Part shown: piece after piece, positions 1 to 8,557 of the stretch
Numbering within the stretch: the stretch's first letter is position 1
How the letters are laid out: every line of letters starts with the position of its first letter
Assembly: GCA_025800365.1 (NCBI GenBank)
Contig: JAOXRT010000131.1
Span: forward strand, 59,428-123,427
DNA from: Cellvibrionaceae bacterium
GTDB lineage: Bacteria > Pseudomonadota > Gammaproteobacteria > Pseudomonadales > Cellvibrionaceae
Direction of reading: 5' to 3'
Length of the DNA: 64,000 nt
Notes under the pieces: model-generated
What the model was told of the DNA's origin: nothing
Seen by the model: the letters and a program-made list of their open reading frames with translations, nothing else
Database searches by the model: none
Translations under genes and position numbers: made by a program

Positions 1-131
1 ATCGATCAAAAATGCTAAACGTTCATAATAAAAACGGTGAAAAGCTGATAGAGCAAGAAGTTGAATTTTTAGATGCTGATCAGCAGAAATCACTATTAGA
101 GCTGCTGCTCAGTCGTGTAAAAAAGATCTAG
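1..131 (+). CDS. C-terminal fragment of an unidentified protein (cut by window edge)
   Basis: An open frame enters from the left edge and stops at the TAG at 129-131, giving about 42 C-terminal residues. The tail is charged and helical, ending in a Leu-rich segment (SLLELLLSRVKKI). This resembles the C-terminal helix of MarR-type regulators, but the fragment is too short to assign a family. It converges on the next gene with only three bases between the stop codons. No start is visible in the window. Confidence 0.45.
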   Translation, partial: RSKMLNVHNKNGEKLIEQEVEFLDADQQKSLLELLLSRVKKI

Positions 132-134
132 AGC

Positions 135-1295
135 TTATTCTTCTGATTTAAATGGCAGATAGCCTTCGGCATCTTCTTTGTAAAGCTTAATATGTTCACT
201 TTCTTGCTTAAGAAAATCCTCAATTGCCGGGCGAAATTCGTCAGATGCAATCCAATGAGCTGAATGAACATAACTGGGTTTAAAGCCACGTTGAATTTTA
301 TGTTCACCCTGAGCACCCGGATCAAAGCGTTTTAGTTTGTTTTCAATAGCATACTCGATACCCTGGTAGTAGCAGGCCTCAAAATGCAATGCATCAAAAT
401 CATCTAAGCAGCCCCAATAACGCCCATATAAGGTTTCTGAATCTTTAAAATATAATGCGGCGGCGACCATCTGGCTATCGTAATGAGCTTGCACCATCAT
501 GATGGAGTCGGCACAGTTTGTTGCTAAGCGTTTAAAAAAGTCGTGATTCAGGTAGCCCTGTCTACCACTGCGCTTTAAATAGGTTAAATGGTAACAGTGG
601 TAAAACTGCTGCCATTGCTCAGCGCTTATATCTGCACCTTCCACGCACTGAATTTCAACACCTTGTTGAGCCACTTTTCGTCGCTCACTCTTTAAACTTT
701 TTCGCTTGCGTGATTTAAAACCGGCAAGAAAATCATCGAAGTTCTTATAGTCTTCATTTATCCAGTGAAACTGTATGGCATCGCGCTGCAGTAGTTGATT
801 TTCTGTTGTTAGGCAGCTTAGTTGATGAGAGCTTGGGAATAGGCTGTGAAAGCTAGAAGCTTCAAGCCTCTGGCACTCTTGCTGTAACTGTTGCAGCATG
901 ATTTGACAAAAAAGAGTTTCATCTAGGCCTTTAGCCAAAGCATAACGTGGCCCTGTAGCTGGCGTAAAAGGGATGGCGTTTAGTAGTTTTGGATAGTATT
1001 CAACGCCATAGCGATGATAGGCATCAGCCCAGGCCCAATCGAAAACATATTCCCCATAAGAATGGCTTTTGATGTACAGAGGCATGGCGGCTAATAGCTC
1101 GCCCTTATCGTCTTGGCTATCTGCAGACCACAATAAAAAATGATGGGGAATCCAGCCGCTGTCTTTGCTTACACACTGGCTTTGCTCCAGCGATTGCAAA
1201 AACTCATACTGAATAAAGGGGTAATCGCTTGCCCAAATACTTTGCCAGCTATCTCGATCGATAGCGTCAATAGAGGGAATAAATTCGACAAGCAT
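135..1295 (-). CDS. FemAB-like / GNAT-fold protein (DUF482 family)
   Basis: A 386-residue soluble protein. The opening (DSWQSIWASDYPFIQYEFL) and the later segment FKSRKRKSLKSERRKV are typical of the FemAB-like family once called DUF482 (peptidoglycan biosynthesis/recognition annotations). The family has a double GNAT fold, and its members are presumed to transfer acyl or aminoacyl groups. The second half carries the conserved region YGRYWGC...LHFEACYYQGI and then FDPGAQGEHKIQRGF. The length is normal for the family. No signal peptide is seen, so it is probably cytoplasmic. It is a single gene between the partial gene and phoR. The biochemical role is unknown; the family call is good and the substrate is not known. 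Confidence 0.8.
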   Translation of the reverse strand: MLVEFIPSIDAIDRDSWQSIWASDYPFIQYEFLQSLEQSQCVSKDSGWIPHHFLLWSADSQDDKGELLAAMPLYIKSHSYGEYVFDWAWADAYHRYGVEYYPKLLNAIPFTPATGPRYALAKGLDETLFCQIMLQQLQQECQRLEASSFHSLFPSSHQLSCLTTENQLLQRDAIQFHWINEDYKNFDDFLAGFKSRKRKSLKSERRKVAQQGVEIQCVEGADISAEQWQQFYHCYHLTYLKRSGRQGYLNHDFFKRLATNCADSIMMVQAHYDSQMVAAALYFKDSETLYGRYWGCLDDFDALHFEACYYQGIEYAIENKLKRFDPGAQGEHKIQRGFKPSYVHSAHWIASDEFRPAIEDFLKQESEHIKLYKEDAEGYLPFKSEE

Positions 1296-1353
1296 TGTGC
1301 GGCACTTTTTCTAATTGGCCTCACATCATAACGGCTCAGGAGTGCTTGGCAAG

Positions 1354-1369
1354 CCCAATTACTATTGGG
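1354..1369 (-). terminator. Weak hairpin downstream of phoR
   Basis: The arms CCCAAT and ATTGGG are separated by four bases in the short gap after phoR. There is no strong U-tract, so termination is uncertain. Confidence 0.3.
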
Positions 1370-1391
1370 TTAGACCGATTGCTTATGTCAC

Positions 1392-2711
1392 CTAGTCTGA
1401 ATCCCCTTCTTGCTTGTCGCTGTCTAATATTTGTAGACGATCTCTCGGGAAGATACAGCTAAATGTACTTCCCTTACCCGGTTTGCTTACGATGCTTAAA
1501 TGCGCGTCGTGGCGTAACAAAATATGTTTAACGATGGCGAGCCCTAGGCCAGTTCCGCCGGCGTCTGAATTTCGGCTACCATTATCTACGCGATAAAACC
1601 TTTCGGTTAGGCGCGGTATATGAATGGGGTCGATACCATCGCCTTGATCTTTCACAGAAAAAGTAATGGCTGATTCGTCAACACTGATGCTGAGCTTAAT
1701 TTCGGTGTCGGGGCTGGAGTATTTAACGGCATTAAACGCAAGGTTTGAAAAGGCGCTGTGCACTTCCTTTTCATTGGCAAGCAAGGCAATATCATTCTTA
1801 CATTTCACCGTAATATGATGTTGGCCGTCACTTAGCGCCGTAGCGTCGGCAGCTATCATATCCAGTAGCGGCTTCAATGCCACTGGCTTTTGATTGCGCT
1901 CATTGTCTTCGGTTTCTAGGTTAGAGAGCGTCAGCAAATCATTGATCAGCAGGTTCATGCGATCGCTTTGCTGCTGCATTTGCCCAAAGGCGCGTTCCAT
2001 TACTGGGTTTAAGTCAGGCGCCATGCTTAAGGTTTCGATATAGCCGCGTAATACCGTTAGCGGCGTGCGCAATTCATGGGATACATTGGCGACAAAATCC
2101 TTACGAACCTGTTCCAATCGGTGAACACGTGTGACATCGCGGACAACCACTAAACGCTCGCCTTTACCAAAACGATTGATTTGGTACTGCAGCTGCTTTG
2201 CCTCGTTGCGTGGCGATGGCAAATCCAGTGGGTCTTCATATTCGCAGGCATCGAAGTATGCAATAAAGTCTGGGTGGCGAATAAAATTTACCAGTGGGTG
2301 TCCTTGATCGATAGGTTGTAAACCCAGCAAAGTTTCGGCAGCTTGGTTCCACCAGTTTAAGCAGCCATTGGCGTCCAGCAGCACCACGGCATCACGTAGA
2401 GCGGCGGTGGTTTGCTGGCCACGACGAATCATACCTTGCAGGCGTCGACGCTCTTTTTCGTGACGCTTTTGCATGCGATAAATATTATCGAAAATCTCGC
2501 CCCAGATGCCGACGGTATCAGGTGGCGGTTCGCGACGGCGAGAAGTTACCCATAAATAGAGCTGACGGATTTGTAATAGCACCCAGCCCATATATAGGCC
2601 GCCGCCAATAATCAGCGTCCAGCTGATATAGCCGTTTAGCCAACCAAAAAAGAGGCAAATCAGAGTAAAGAATGCAATGCGCTTGAGTTCAGCGCCTAAG
2701 CCCTGGTGCAA
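1392..2711 (-). CDS. phoR: Phosphate regulon sensor histidine kinase PhoR
   Basis: A 439-residue membrane sensor kinase. Two N-terminal hydrophobic segments (about 11-30 and 31-48) are followed by a linker and a PAS domain (about 100-190). The HisKA domain has the phospho-acceptor His at 212 in VSHELRTPLT. The HATPase domain has the N box (NLAFNAVKYSS), G1 box (DQGDGI) and G2 box (GGTGLGLAIV). This architecture, including the short periplasmic loop and the PAS domain, is that of PhoR, which phosphorylates PhoB in phosphate limitation and dephosphorylates it in excess via PstSCAB/PhoU. It lies 78 bases downstream of phoB on the same strand, the usual phoBR order. The pst genes are not in the window. 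Confidence 0.96.
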   Translation of the reverse strand: MHQGLGAELKRIAFFTLICLFFGWLNGYISWTLIIGGGLYMGWVLLQIRQLYLWVTSRRREPPPDTVGIWGEIFDNIYRMQKRHEKERRRLQGMIRRGQQTTAALRDAVVLLDANGCLNWWNQAAETLLGLQPIDQGHPLVNFIRHPDFIAYFDACEYEDPLDLPSPRNEAKQLQYQINRFGKGERLVVVRDVTRVHRLEQVRKDFVANVSHELRTPLTVLRGYIETLSMAPDLNPVMERAFGQMQQQSDRMNLLINDLLTLSNLETEDNERNQKPVALKPLLDMIAADATALSDGQHHITVKCKNDIALLANEKEVHSAFSNLAFNAVKYSSPDTEIKLSISVDESAITFSVKDQGDGIDPIHIPRLTERFYRVDNGSRNSDAGGTGLGLAIVKHILLRHDAHLSIVSKPGKGSTFSCIFPRDRLQILDSDKQEGDSD

Positions 2712-2789
2712 TAAAGTATCCGCCCTAGGTGATGGGAGTTAGTAGCCTAAAGTGTAACAGGCTCGATGTTACGACAAGAAGACGGTGGC

Positions 2790-3494
2790 TTAATTGACCG
2801 CCGTCACCTTGGTGGAGAATCGGTAACCGGTTCCACGTACAGTTTGGATGAAGCGGTCGTGATCGTCCAGTGTTAGCGCTTTGCGTAGACGGCGGATATG
2901 CACGTCGACAGTTCGCTCTTCCACATAAACGTTACCGCCCCAAACATGGTCCAGCAGTTGGCTGCGGGTATAAACACGCTCTTGGTGGGTCAGAAAGAAC
3001 TCTAACAGGCGGTATTCTGTCGGCCCCATTTGTACAGGAGAGTCGCCGATAGTGACTCGGTGGCTAATTGGATCTAGGCACAATTCGCCAACCACAATTG
3101 GCTCAGCATCTTGGTGGTTGTCGGTGCGGCGCAAAACGGCTTTCAGTCGCGCTACCAGTTCGCGGGGTGAAAAAGGTTTGGTGATATAGTCATCAGCGCC
3201 GATTTCCAGGCCCTGTACCTTGTTATCCTCTTCGCCTTTTGCGGTAAGCATAATGATCGGGGTGCGGGCTGTTACCTCGTCGCGCTTAAGCCGACGAGCA
3301 AGCTCAATACCACTGGTGCCGGGCATCATCCAATCCAACAGTACTAAATCGGGTTTCTCGTCGATGATTAAGCTGTGTGCCTCTTGGGCATCTGCGGCTT
3401 CCAGGCACTGGTAGTCGGCCATCTCTAGGGCGATACGGAGCATATCGCGAATGGCTTTCTCGTCATCGACGATCAAGATGGTTTTATTAGGCAT
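2790..3494 (-). CDS. phoB: Phosphate regulon response regulator PhoB
   Basis: A 234-residue OmpR-type response regulator. The receiver domain (about 4-120) has acidic residues D10/D11, phospho-acceptor D54 in VLLDWMMPG, and the conserved Lys in ITKPFSP. The C-terminal winged helix (about 130-230) has the recognition-helix region VYVEERTVDVHIRRLRKAL and the wing VRGTGYRFS. The sequence is close to PhoB throughout. It activates the Pho regulon (high-affinity phosphate uptake and scavenging) by binding Pho boxes. phoR follows directly. A Pho-box-like element precedes the gene, consistent with the autoregulation known for phoBR. Confidence 0.97.
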   Translation of the reverse strand: MPNKTILIVDDEKAIRDMLRIALEMADYQCLEAADAQEAHSLIIDEKPDLVLLDWMMPGTSGIELARRLKRDEVTARTPIIMLTAKGEEDNKVQGLEIGADDYITKPFSPRELVARLKAVLRRTDNHQDAEPIVVGELCLDPISHRVTIGDSPVQMGPTEYRLLEFFLTHQERVYTRSQLLDHVWGGNVYVEERTVDVHIRRLRKALTLDDHDRFIQTVRGTGYRFSTKVTAVN

Positions 3495-3578
3495 GGTAGC
3501 CCCTCTATCAACGGCGGGGCCTTACACAAAGGTAATGCCCTAGGGTCTGTTAAGAAGGCATTATTAAATAAAGGTTTT

Positions 3579-3596
3579 GTTGCAACTTTATGACAA
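3579..3596 (-). promoter_or_regulatory. Probable Pho box with -10 element upstream of phoB
   Basis: On the minus strand the element reads TTGTCATAAAGTTGCAAC. The known Pho box is two CTGTCAT repeats separated by four bases. The first half matches 6 of 7 positions and the second about 4 of 7. An AT-rich TATTTAAT lies about eight bases further downstream, at roughly 3563-3570, where a -10 box is expected when the Pho box replaces -35. The position is 85-100 bases before the phoB start. No binding data; judged by eye. Confidence 0.6.
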
Positions 3597-3652
3597 TTTC
3601 TTGTCTGCTTATAGCCCTCTGGTCAAATAAACCCCAGTTAGGCCTTAAAGTG

Positions 3653-4537
3653 CTAATCAATATAGCTAAGTGCAACACCTGCGAATATTGCTGCGCCCAC
3701 ATAATTATTGCTCAAGAAGGCCTTAAAGCAGGCCTGGCGCTCGCGTCCGCGAATCAATATCTGCTGGTAAGCAAACAGGCCGGTGGCCACAGCTAGGCTC
3801 ATATAAAAAGCAAAACCAAGATCAAAGCGATTGGCTAAGACAATCAAGGACATGATCGTAAGGCCTTGTAAGCAGCCGATAATCATCTTGTCTTGCTCGC
3901 CAAATAAGATTGCTGTCGACTTAATGCCAATCTTTAGATCGTCATCCCTATCGACCATGGCATATTGGGTATCGTAAACCACAGTCCAAAGCAGATTAGC
4001 GGTAAAAACCAGCCAGGCTGTAGGCGGCAGCTCGTTCAGGCTGGCGCTAAAGGCCATGGGAATGCCCCAAGAGAAAGCAGCACCCAATACTAGCTGTGGA
4101 AGATGGGTATGGCGCTTCATAAAGGGATAGCAGGCGGCCAGCGCAATACCACCAAATGAGAGTGCGATGGTAAAAGTGTTCGTGAGGCAGACCAATGCAA
4201 AGGCCAGAATGCCTAAGACAGAGAACAAAATAAGGGCGTTACGGGGTGCTATTTTTCCAGCAGCCAAGGGGCGGTGCTGGGTGCGTTCTACATGGCCGTC
4301 AAAGTTGCGATCGGCATAATCGTTAATGACGCAACCTGCCGCGCGCATAATAAAAACGCCGGCGGTAAATATCACCAGTAAATGCCAAGGCGGCATCCCT
4401 TCATTGGCCAACCAAAGCGCCCAAAGTGTTGGCCATAACAGTAGCAGCGTGCCAATGGGGCGGTCGATTCGCATTAATTGAGCATAGGCATAAAGCTTAT
4501 CTTTCAGGCTTAGTTCTGGGCTGGCACTGCTGCTCAT
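3653..4537 (-). CDS. ubiA: 4-hydroxybenzoate polyprenyltransferase UbiA
   Basis: A 294-residue integral membrane prenyltransferase with eight to nine predicted transmembrane segments. The two Asp-rich Mg-prenyl-diphosphate motifs are present: NDYADRNFD at 72-80 and [12 protein letters not shown] near 195-210. It attaches the polyprenyl tail to 4-hydroxybenzoate, the second committed step of ubiquinone synthesis. The upstream gene ubiC makes the substrate, and the two overlap by four bases (ATGA), so they are probably translationally coupled. The length matches the family. Confidence 0.97.
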   Translation of the reverse strand: MSSSASPELSLKDKLYAYAQLMRIDRPIGTLLLLWPTLWALWLANEGMPPWHLLVIFTAGVFIMRAAGCVINDYADRNFDGHVERTQHRPLAAGKIAPRNALILFSVLGILAFALVCLTNTFTIALSFGGIALAACYPFMKRHTHLPQLVLGAAFSWGIPMAFSASLNELPPTAWLVFTANLLWTVVYDTQYAMVDRDDDLKIGIKSTAILFGEQDKMIIGCLQGLTIMSLIVLANRFDLGFAFYMSLAVATGLFAYQQILIRGRERQACFKAFLSNNYVGAAIFAGVALSYID

Positions 4538-5082
4538 AAATGATCCTTAATGGAAGGTTGCCCTTGATAAAAGTGCTCGAAGCTAGGTAAAAACACCTCA
4601 GCAACTAATAATGGCTTTTGATCCAAGCGAAACACCGATCGCCTCGACCAGCAGGCTGCACTGCTCGGGTAATTAAAATTGTGCGGCTCTAAACGGCTAA
4701 TTTCAATGGCGCTGCGCTGCATTGTAGGATCTTTGAACAATAATGCCCCTAAGGGCCGGTTATCCAAGGTTTTGAGCTGCCTCAGGCGACCTGTCAATGT
4801 GCTTAGTGGCAGCACTGAGCGGGCAAAAACCCAGTCTTGCCCTGCTCCAGACATCACAATCTCGCGAATCAGCGCCTGTTGACGTGCTGGTAGTTTTAAA
4901 GCTTTGGCTTCGTCGACTCTGGGAGTAGCGAGGCCTTGTCGCAGTATCCGTAAAGAAAAGTCCCCTTGGCTGGCTTCTAGCAATTTTTGGGTCAGGGAGC
5001 CTGTGCCTAACAGCCATTGCTTTTGTTGCTGACTAAGGTCAGGGCTGGCTTGCTTGTGCCAGCGCGGGGCATGTGTTCTCAA
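4534..5082 (-). CDS. ubiC: Chorismate lyase UbiC
   Basis: A 182-residue soluble protein that converts chorismate to 4-hydroxybenzoate and pyruvate, the first committed step of ubiquinone synthesis. Recognisable features are the VFARSVLPL segment with the active-site Arg near 88, the conserved GALLF block, and the C-terminal [22 protein letters not shown] with the catalytic Glu. The start is immediately followed by RTHAPRWHK, as in other UbiC proteins. It is the first gene of the ubiCA unit, and the region before it is shared with the divergent HU gene. Confidence 0.94.
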   Translation of the reverse strand: MRTHAPRWHKQASPDLSQQQKQWLLGTGSLTQKLLEASQGDFSLRILRQGLATPRVDEAKALKLPARQQALIREIVMSGAGQDWVFARSVLPLSTLTGRLRQLKTLDNRPLGALLFKDPTMQRSAIEISRLEPHNFNYPSSAACWSRRSVFRLDQKPLLVAEVFLPSFEHFYQGQPSIKDHL

Positions 5083-5279
5083 ACGGGGGATTCCGAAATC
5101 TTGCGGGCAATAGTCGCCGCATCGTTATATTACAAAGGCGCTATTTTAGTGCCCATTGACCTAAGGTGCCAACACCGCATTTGTTTATCGGCAAGATATT
5201 CTTTCAAAGCTTGGTTTATAGGCCGGGCCTTGGTTTAATGTGGGGCCAATCCAACAGCAATAACAATAGGATAATAACT

Positions 5280-5555
5280 ATGCACAAAACTGATTTAGTG
5301 GCCGCTGTGGCCGATCAGGCGGATCTACCCAAAGAAAAAGCAGCTGATGTGGTAAATGCCATATTGGATGAAATCACCAATGCAATGAGTCGCAATGATA
5401 CCGTGAGCCTAGTGGGCTTTGGTTCATTCAGTCAGCGTCATCGTGCTGCTCGCACTGGTCGCAGCCCAAAAACTGGAGCTAGTATCGAAATTGCGGCCAG
5501 CAATACCGTCGGCTTCAAGCCAGGTAAAGCGCTAAAAGACGCGGTTAACAGTTAA
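5280..5555 (+). CDS. hupA: HU-family nucleoid DNA-binding protein
   Basis: A 91-residue protein of the HU/IHF family: helical N-terminus (HKTDLVAAVADQADLPKEKA), the GFGSF turn, and the DNA-binding arm with the RTGRSPKTG block. HU dimers bend and compact DNA without strict sequence specificity. I chose the ATG at 5280, preceded by AGGATAA about seven bases upstream; the frame stays open further upstream but that part has no HU similarity. The exact paralogue (HupA, HupB or Hup) cannot be decided from one gene, though the position near ubiC recalls the Pseudomonas hupA locus. Confidence 0.95.
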   Translation: MHKTDLVAAVADQADLPKEKAADVVNAILDEITNAMSRNDTVSLVGFGSFSQRHRAARTGRSPKTGASIEIAASNTVGFKPGKALKDAVNS

Positions 5556-5571
5556 TTTACAATCCCCTTCG

Positions 5572-5585
5572 TGCCCTTATGGGCA
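5572..5585 (+). terminator. Short hairpin after the HU gene
   Basis: TGCCC-TTAT-GGGCA begins 16 bases past the HU stop. The stem is only five base pairs and no U-run follows, so it is at best a weak terminator. Confidence 0.3.
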
Positions 5586-5600
5586 AAGTAGTATTTACTC

Positions 5601-5617
5601 TGTAATCACTTATTACA
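5601..5617 (+). promoter_or_regulatory. Palindrome before the symporter, possible operator
   Basis: TGTAAT and ATTACA face each other with five bases between them, 53 bases before the chosen symporter start. The layout recalls TyrR-type boxes (TGTAAA-N6-TTTACA) but the spacer differs. The assignment to any regulator is a guess. Confidence 0.3.
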
Positions 5618-5669
5618 CAGCTTGGAGCAAACAGGGCTTCAAGCTGCTATTCAGTTTCATAGGTTTTTT

Positions 5670-6941
5670 ATGACATTAACAACACGAATCCTCTTAGCCA
5701 TGGGGCTGGGTTTGCTGGTTGGCATCAGCTTTAAGATGATCATCGAAGGCGGCGGTGGCTTGGGCCAGTGGCTGCAGGCCTATATGGTTGATGGGCTGTT
5801 CGATGTTGTAGGTCAAATATTCGTCAAGTCACTGAAGCTGCTAGTGGTGCCCTTGGTGTTAGTCTCCCTTATCTGTGGTTCGGGAGCCCTGGGTGAACAA
5901 GGTCGCGTAGGCCCAATGGCAGGCAAAACGGTTGGCTTATATCTCTTAACTACCTGTATTGCGATCACTTTTGCGCTGTTTGCCGCAATGATAATAAGCC
6001 CTGGAACCGGTATGGACCTGCCGACGACGTCTGATTATGTCGCTAAGGAAGCGCCGCCGTTTAAACAGGTATTGATCGATATTTTCCCAAGTAACCCCGT
6101 CGCTTCAATGAGCGCTGGCAATATGTTGCAAATCATCGTATTTGCGCTGTTGTTTGGTATCTCGATGTCTCGCGCTGGTGAAGCGGGCAAGCGCTTGCTG
6201 TCATGGTTTGAAGATGTGAATGAAGTAATCATGAAAATGGTCATGATGTTGATGAACTTTGCCCCATACGGCGTATTCTGTTTGTTGGCCAAGTTGTTCT
6301 CTGGTTTGGGTTTTGAAGGCATCAATAAACTGGCGGCCTACTTCTTCACGGTGTTTGGTGTGTTGGTGTTGCACGGTATTGTGGTTTACCCAACCTTATT
6401 ACGTGTATTTGGTGGTCTAAACCCAGTAACTTTCCTTTCTAAGCTTCGTCCATTGATGATGTTTGCATTTAGTACCTCATCGTCGAATGCTTCAATTCCA
6501 GTGACTCTGCGAACCGCTGAAGAGCGTTTAGGTGTTGATAACCGCATTGCCTCATTCACTGTTCCTTTGGGGGCAACAATCAATATGGATGGCACTGCGG
6601 TTATGCAGGGTGTTGCTACCGTCTTTATTGCCCAAGCATACGGTATTGATATCGGCCTAACGGGCTATTTGATGGTGATCCTGACAGCAACTATGGCTTC
6701 AATTGGTACTGCTGGTGTACCAGGTGTAGGCTTAATTACCCTGGCCCTGGTTCTGGAGCAAGCTGGTTTACCAGTAGAAGGAATCGCCTTAATTATCGGT
6801 GTCGACCGTCTATTGGATATGGCTCGCACGGTGGTGAATGTAACGGGGGATTCCGCAGTTACGGCTATTGTTGCCAAAAGTGAAGGCGCTTTAGACAAAG
6901 AGTGCTTTGATGGTCCGGTTAAGCCGATGCAGGATCACTAA
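5670..6941 (+). CDS. Dicarboxylate/amino acid:cation symporter (DAACS family)
   Basis: A 423-residue inner-membrane transporter of the glutamate/aspartate:H+/Na+ symporter family. Family landmarks are present in order: the serine-rich hairpin FAFSTSSSNASIPVTL (HP1), NMDGT in TM7, the HP2 loop GTAGVPGVG, and the TM8 ligand region LDMARTVVNVTGD. The last has the Asp, Arg, Thr and Asn that bind an acidic substrate in the archaeal homologue GltPh. The Arg in that motif favours glutamate, aspartate or C4-dicarboxylates. I chose the ATG at 5670, with AGG upstream and a conserved-looking MTLTTRILLAMGLG; an in-frame TTG at 5622 would add 16 poorly conserved residues. It stands alone and ends in a strong terminator. 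Confidence 0.9.
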   Translation: MTLTTRILLAMGLGLLVGISFKMIIEGGGGLGQWLQAYMVDGLFDVVGQIFVKSLKLLVVPLVLVSLICGSGALGEQGRVGPMAGKTVGLYLLTTCIAITFALFAAMIISPGTGMDLPTTSDYVAKEAPPFKQVLIDIFPSNPVASMSAGNMLQIIVFALLFGISMSRAGEAGKRLLSWFEDVNEVIMKMVMMLMNFAPYGVFCLLAKLFSGLGFEGINKLAAYFFTVFGVLVLHGIVVYPTLLRVFGGLNPVTFLSKLRPLMMFAFSTSSSNASIPVTLRTAEERLGVDNRIASFTVPLGATINMDGTAVMQGVATVFIAQAYGIDIGLTGYLMVILTATMASIGTAGVPGVGLITLALVLEQAGLPVEGIALIIGVDRLLDMARTVVNVTGDSAVTAIVAKSEGALDKECFDGPVKPMQDH

Positions 6942-6961
6942 AATTAGTGAGGTATGAAAAG

Positions 6962-6989
6962 AAAAAGGAGAGCATTTGCTCTCCTTTTT
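6962..6989 (+). terminator. Rho-independent terminator after the symporter gene
   Basis: The GC-rich stem GGAGAGC/GCTCTCC is flanked by an A-run and a T-run (AAAAA and TTTTT), 20 bases past the stop codon. It reads as a terminator in both directions. Confidence 0.88.
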
Positions 6990-6999
6990 GGTCCTTTGG

Positions 7000-7588
7000 G
7001 CTTCATTACGAACTAACGTGCCCTAAAAAGTTGCTCCCTGCACCCTTCCTTGAAAAGTTTTCGTCACGGTCCTTGTGACAGACCTTTTCCTTTAGGACGA
7101 AAACTAATTCACAATCTGAGTATTTCCTGTTCAGATAAAGCGCGAAAGCTATGTGCCTGCCGAGCAATGCACTGCAAACTTCCTGTACCGTGCGTCTTCC
7201 TTGTAGCTGCGCTCTACTGAATGTTTTGATCGCTTCCGAAGAAGAGCCGCTTCCTTTTGGCTAGGTGATCACAGCAGATTGTGAGGTTTGAATATAGAAC
7301 AGCTGACGATTTTTCTGTATTACAGCATATTACAACTGGGCGTGTATTGTGGTGTAATAAAGCTTCTTAATGACTTATATATCAACCATCTTGCGAGCAT
7401 ATGCAGCTGTACAAGATGAATTTATAAGCTGCGTTAAAAGGTCGCCGCTTGATTCAGTAAAGCCCCATATTAGAAGGGTTTGGCTGAATACAGGCTGACT
7501 GTGATATTGCTGGTATTTTGAGCAATAAGGTTGAGCTACAGCATAAGTAGCGAACCATTACACTACCAAGGACTTCGGGAGTTACTAC
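7000..7588. other. Gene-free 590-base region upstream of the FHA gene
   Basis: No convincing coding frame is seen on either strand. The region becomes AT-rich toward the FHA gene, with several candidate -10 elements around 7310-7380. A perfect inverted repeat TATTGCT-N9-AGCAATA lies at 7505-7527, about 60 bases before the FHA start. It could be an operator or a leader hairpin for the kinase cluster. No known small RNA was recognised. Confidence 0.5.
7505..7527 (+). promoter_or_regulatory. Inverted repeat upstream of the FHA-kinase cluster, possible operator
   Basis: Perfect seven-base arms TATTGCT and AGCAATA are separated by nine bases, 61 bases before the FHA start codon. The position suits an operator for a dimeric regulator, possibly the winged-helix FHA protein itself. 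This is inference only. Confidence 0.3.
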
Positions 7589-8554
7589 ATGGCGCAAATG
7601 CGGGATCTTGGATCTGGCCGCGTTCAGCCTTTGCGTGCCCATCACACATTTGGTCGCTTGCAAGATCAAGTAGACAGCTGTGTTGATTTGGCCGCGGTAT
7701 CAAGAATTCATGCCGCCATCGAATGGAATGGTGTATCTTGGTTGCTGCGTGACTTAAGCCGAAATGGCACATGGTTAGATGGTGAAAAACTATCTACTGG
7801 GGAGCCCTGTGCGCTTAAGTTAGGGCAGAAAGTTCACTTTGGTTCACCCGATCAAATGCCTTGGGTCGTAGAAAGCCTTGAGGCTCCACAAGACATTTTG
7901 TTTTCCTTGCAAGATGGCAGCAACTATAGCTTACAGAACTATCACCTATTACCCGATGATGAAAAGCCAGAGTTAGCGCTAAGTTTGAGCGCGGAGGATG
8001 GCCAGTGGCACCTTGAAGATATTTCTACAGGCGAAACCCGAGTGCTGCGCCACGGTGATAAATTCCGCTGCCAATCGCAGCTATGGCAATTGTTTTTGGT
8101 TGAACAAATTGCTGCTACCGAACAGGTCAGCATTAAGCCTAGACACTTTTCAGATTTCGATTTTCGTTTTGAAACCAGTTTAGATGAAGAAAATAGCCGC
8201 TTGAGTTTATGTACAGACTCAGGGGATATCGATCTTGGTGAACGCTCTCACCATTATGTCTTATTGCATCTAGCCCGCCATAGGGCGGAGGACGCCCAGA
8301 GCGGCTTGGATATAAACAGCCAGGGTTGGGTGGATACGGAAATCTTAGCGAAAGAACTTGGTTTGGATGCTGGACATTTAAACATTCTAATTTTTAGAGC
8401 TCGCAAGCAACTTGCTGAAGCTTTGCCGGCCGTAACTGGATTAAACAAACTGATTCAACGTATGCGAGGTCGCCTGCGCTTTGGCGGCAGCCGTTACAGT
8501 GTTTGCAAAGGTGCCGAAGTCACCCATCGTTTGGACGCTACTGTCGATTTGTGA
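7589..8554 (+). CDS. FHA-domain protein with a C-terminal winged-helix-like domain
   Basis: A 321-residue soluble protein. The N-terminal FHA domain (about 15-95) keeps all signature residues: FGR, SRIH and SRNGTWLDG. FHA domains bind phosphothreonine peptides. The middle (about 105-170: WHLEDISTGETRVLRHGDKF) looks like a second, degenerate FHA-like beta unit. The last 120 residues (GERSHHYVLLHLARHR... WVDTEILAKELGLD... NILIFRARKQL... LIQRMRGRLRFGGSRYSV) have the helix pattern and wing of an OmpR/PhoB-type winged helix. A phosphothreonine-sensing transcription factor is therefore plausible. The stop is three bases from the start of the first kinase, so they are co-transcribed. No transmembrane segment. 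FHA is certain; DNA binding is inferred. Confidence 0.82.
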   Translation: MAQMRDLGSGRVQPLRAHHTFGRLQDQVDSCVDLAAVSRIHAAIEWNGVSWLLRDLSRNGTWLDGEKLSTGEPCALKLGQKVHFGSPDQMPWVVESLEAPQDILFSLQDGSNYSLQNYHLLPDDEKPELALSLSAEDGQWHLEDISTGETRVLRHGDKFRCQSQLWQLFLVEQIAATEQVSIKPRHFSDFDFRFETSLDEENSRLSLCTDSGDIDLGERSHHYVLLHLARHRAEDAQSGLDINSQGWVDTEILAKELGLDAGHLNILIFRARKQLAEALPAVTGLNKLIQRMRGRLRFGGSRYSVCKGAEVTHRLDATVDL

Positions 8555-8557
8555 TTT

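Noticed and set aside
5166..5280. Longer N-terminus for the HU protein.
   Set aside because: The extra 38 residues have no HU similarity, and a ribosome-binding site sits directly before the ATG at 5280.
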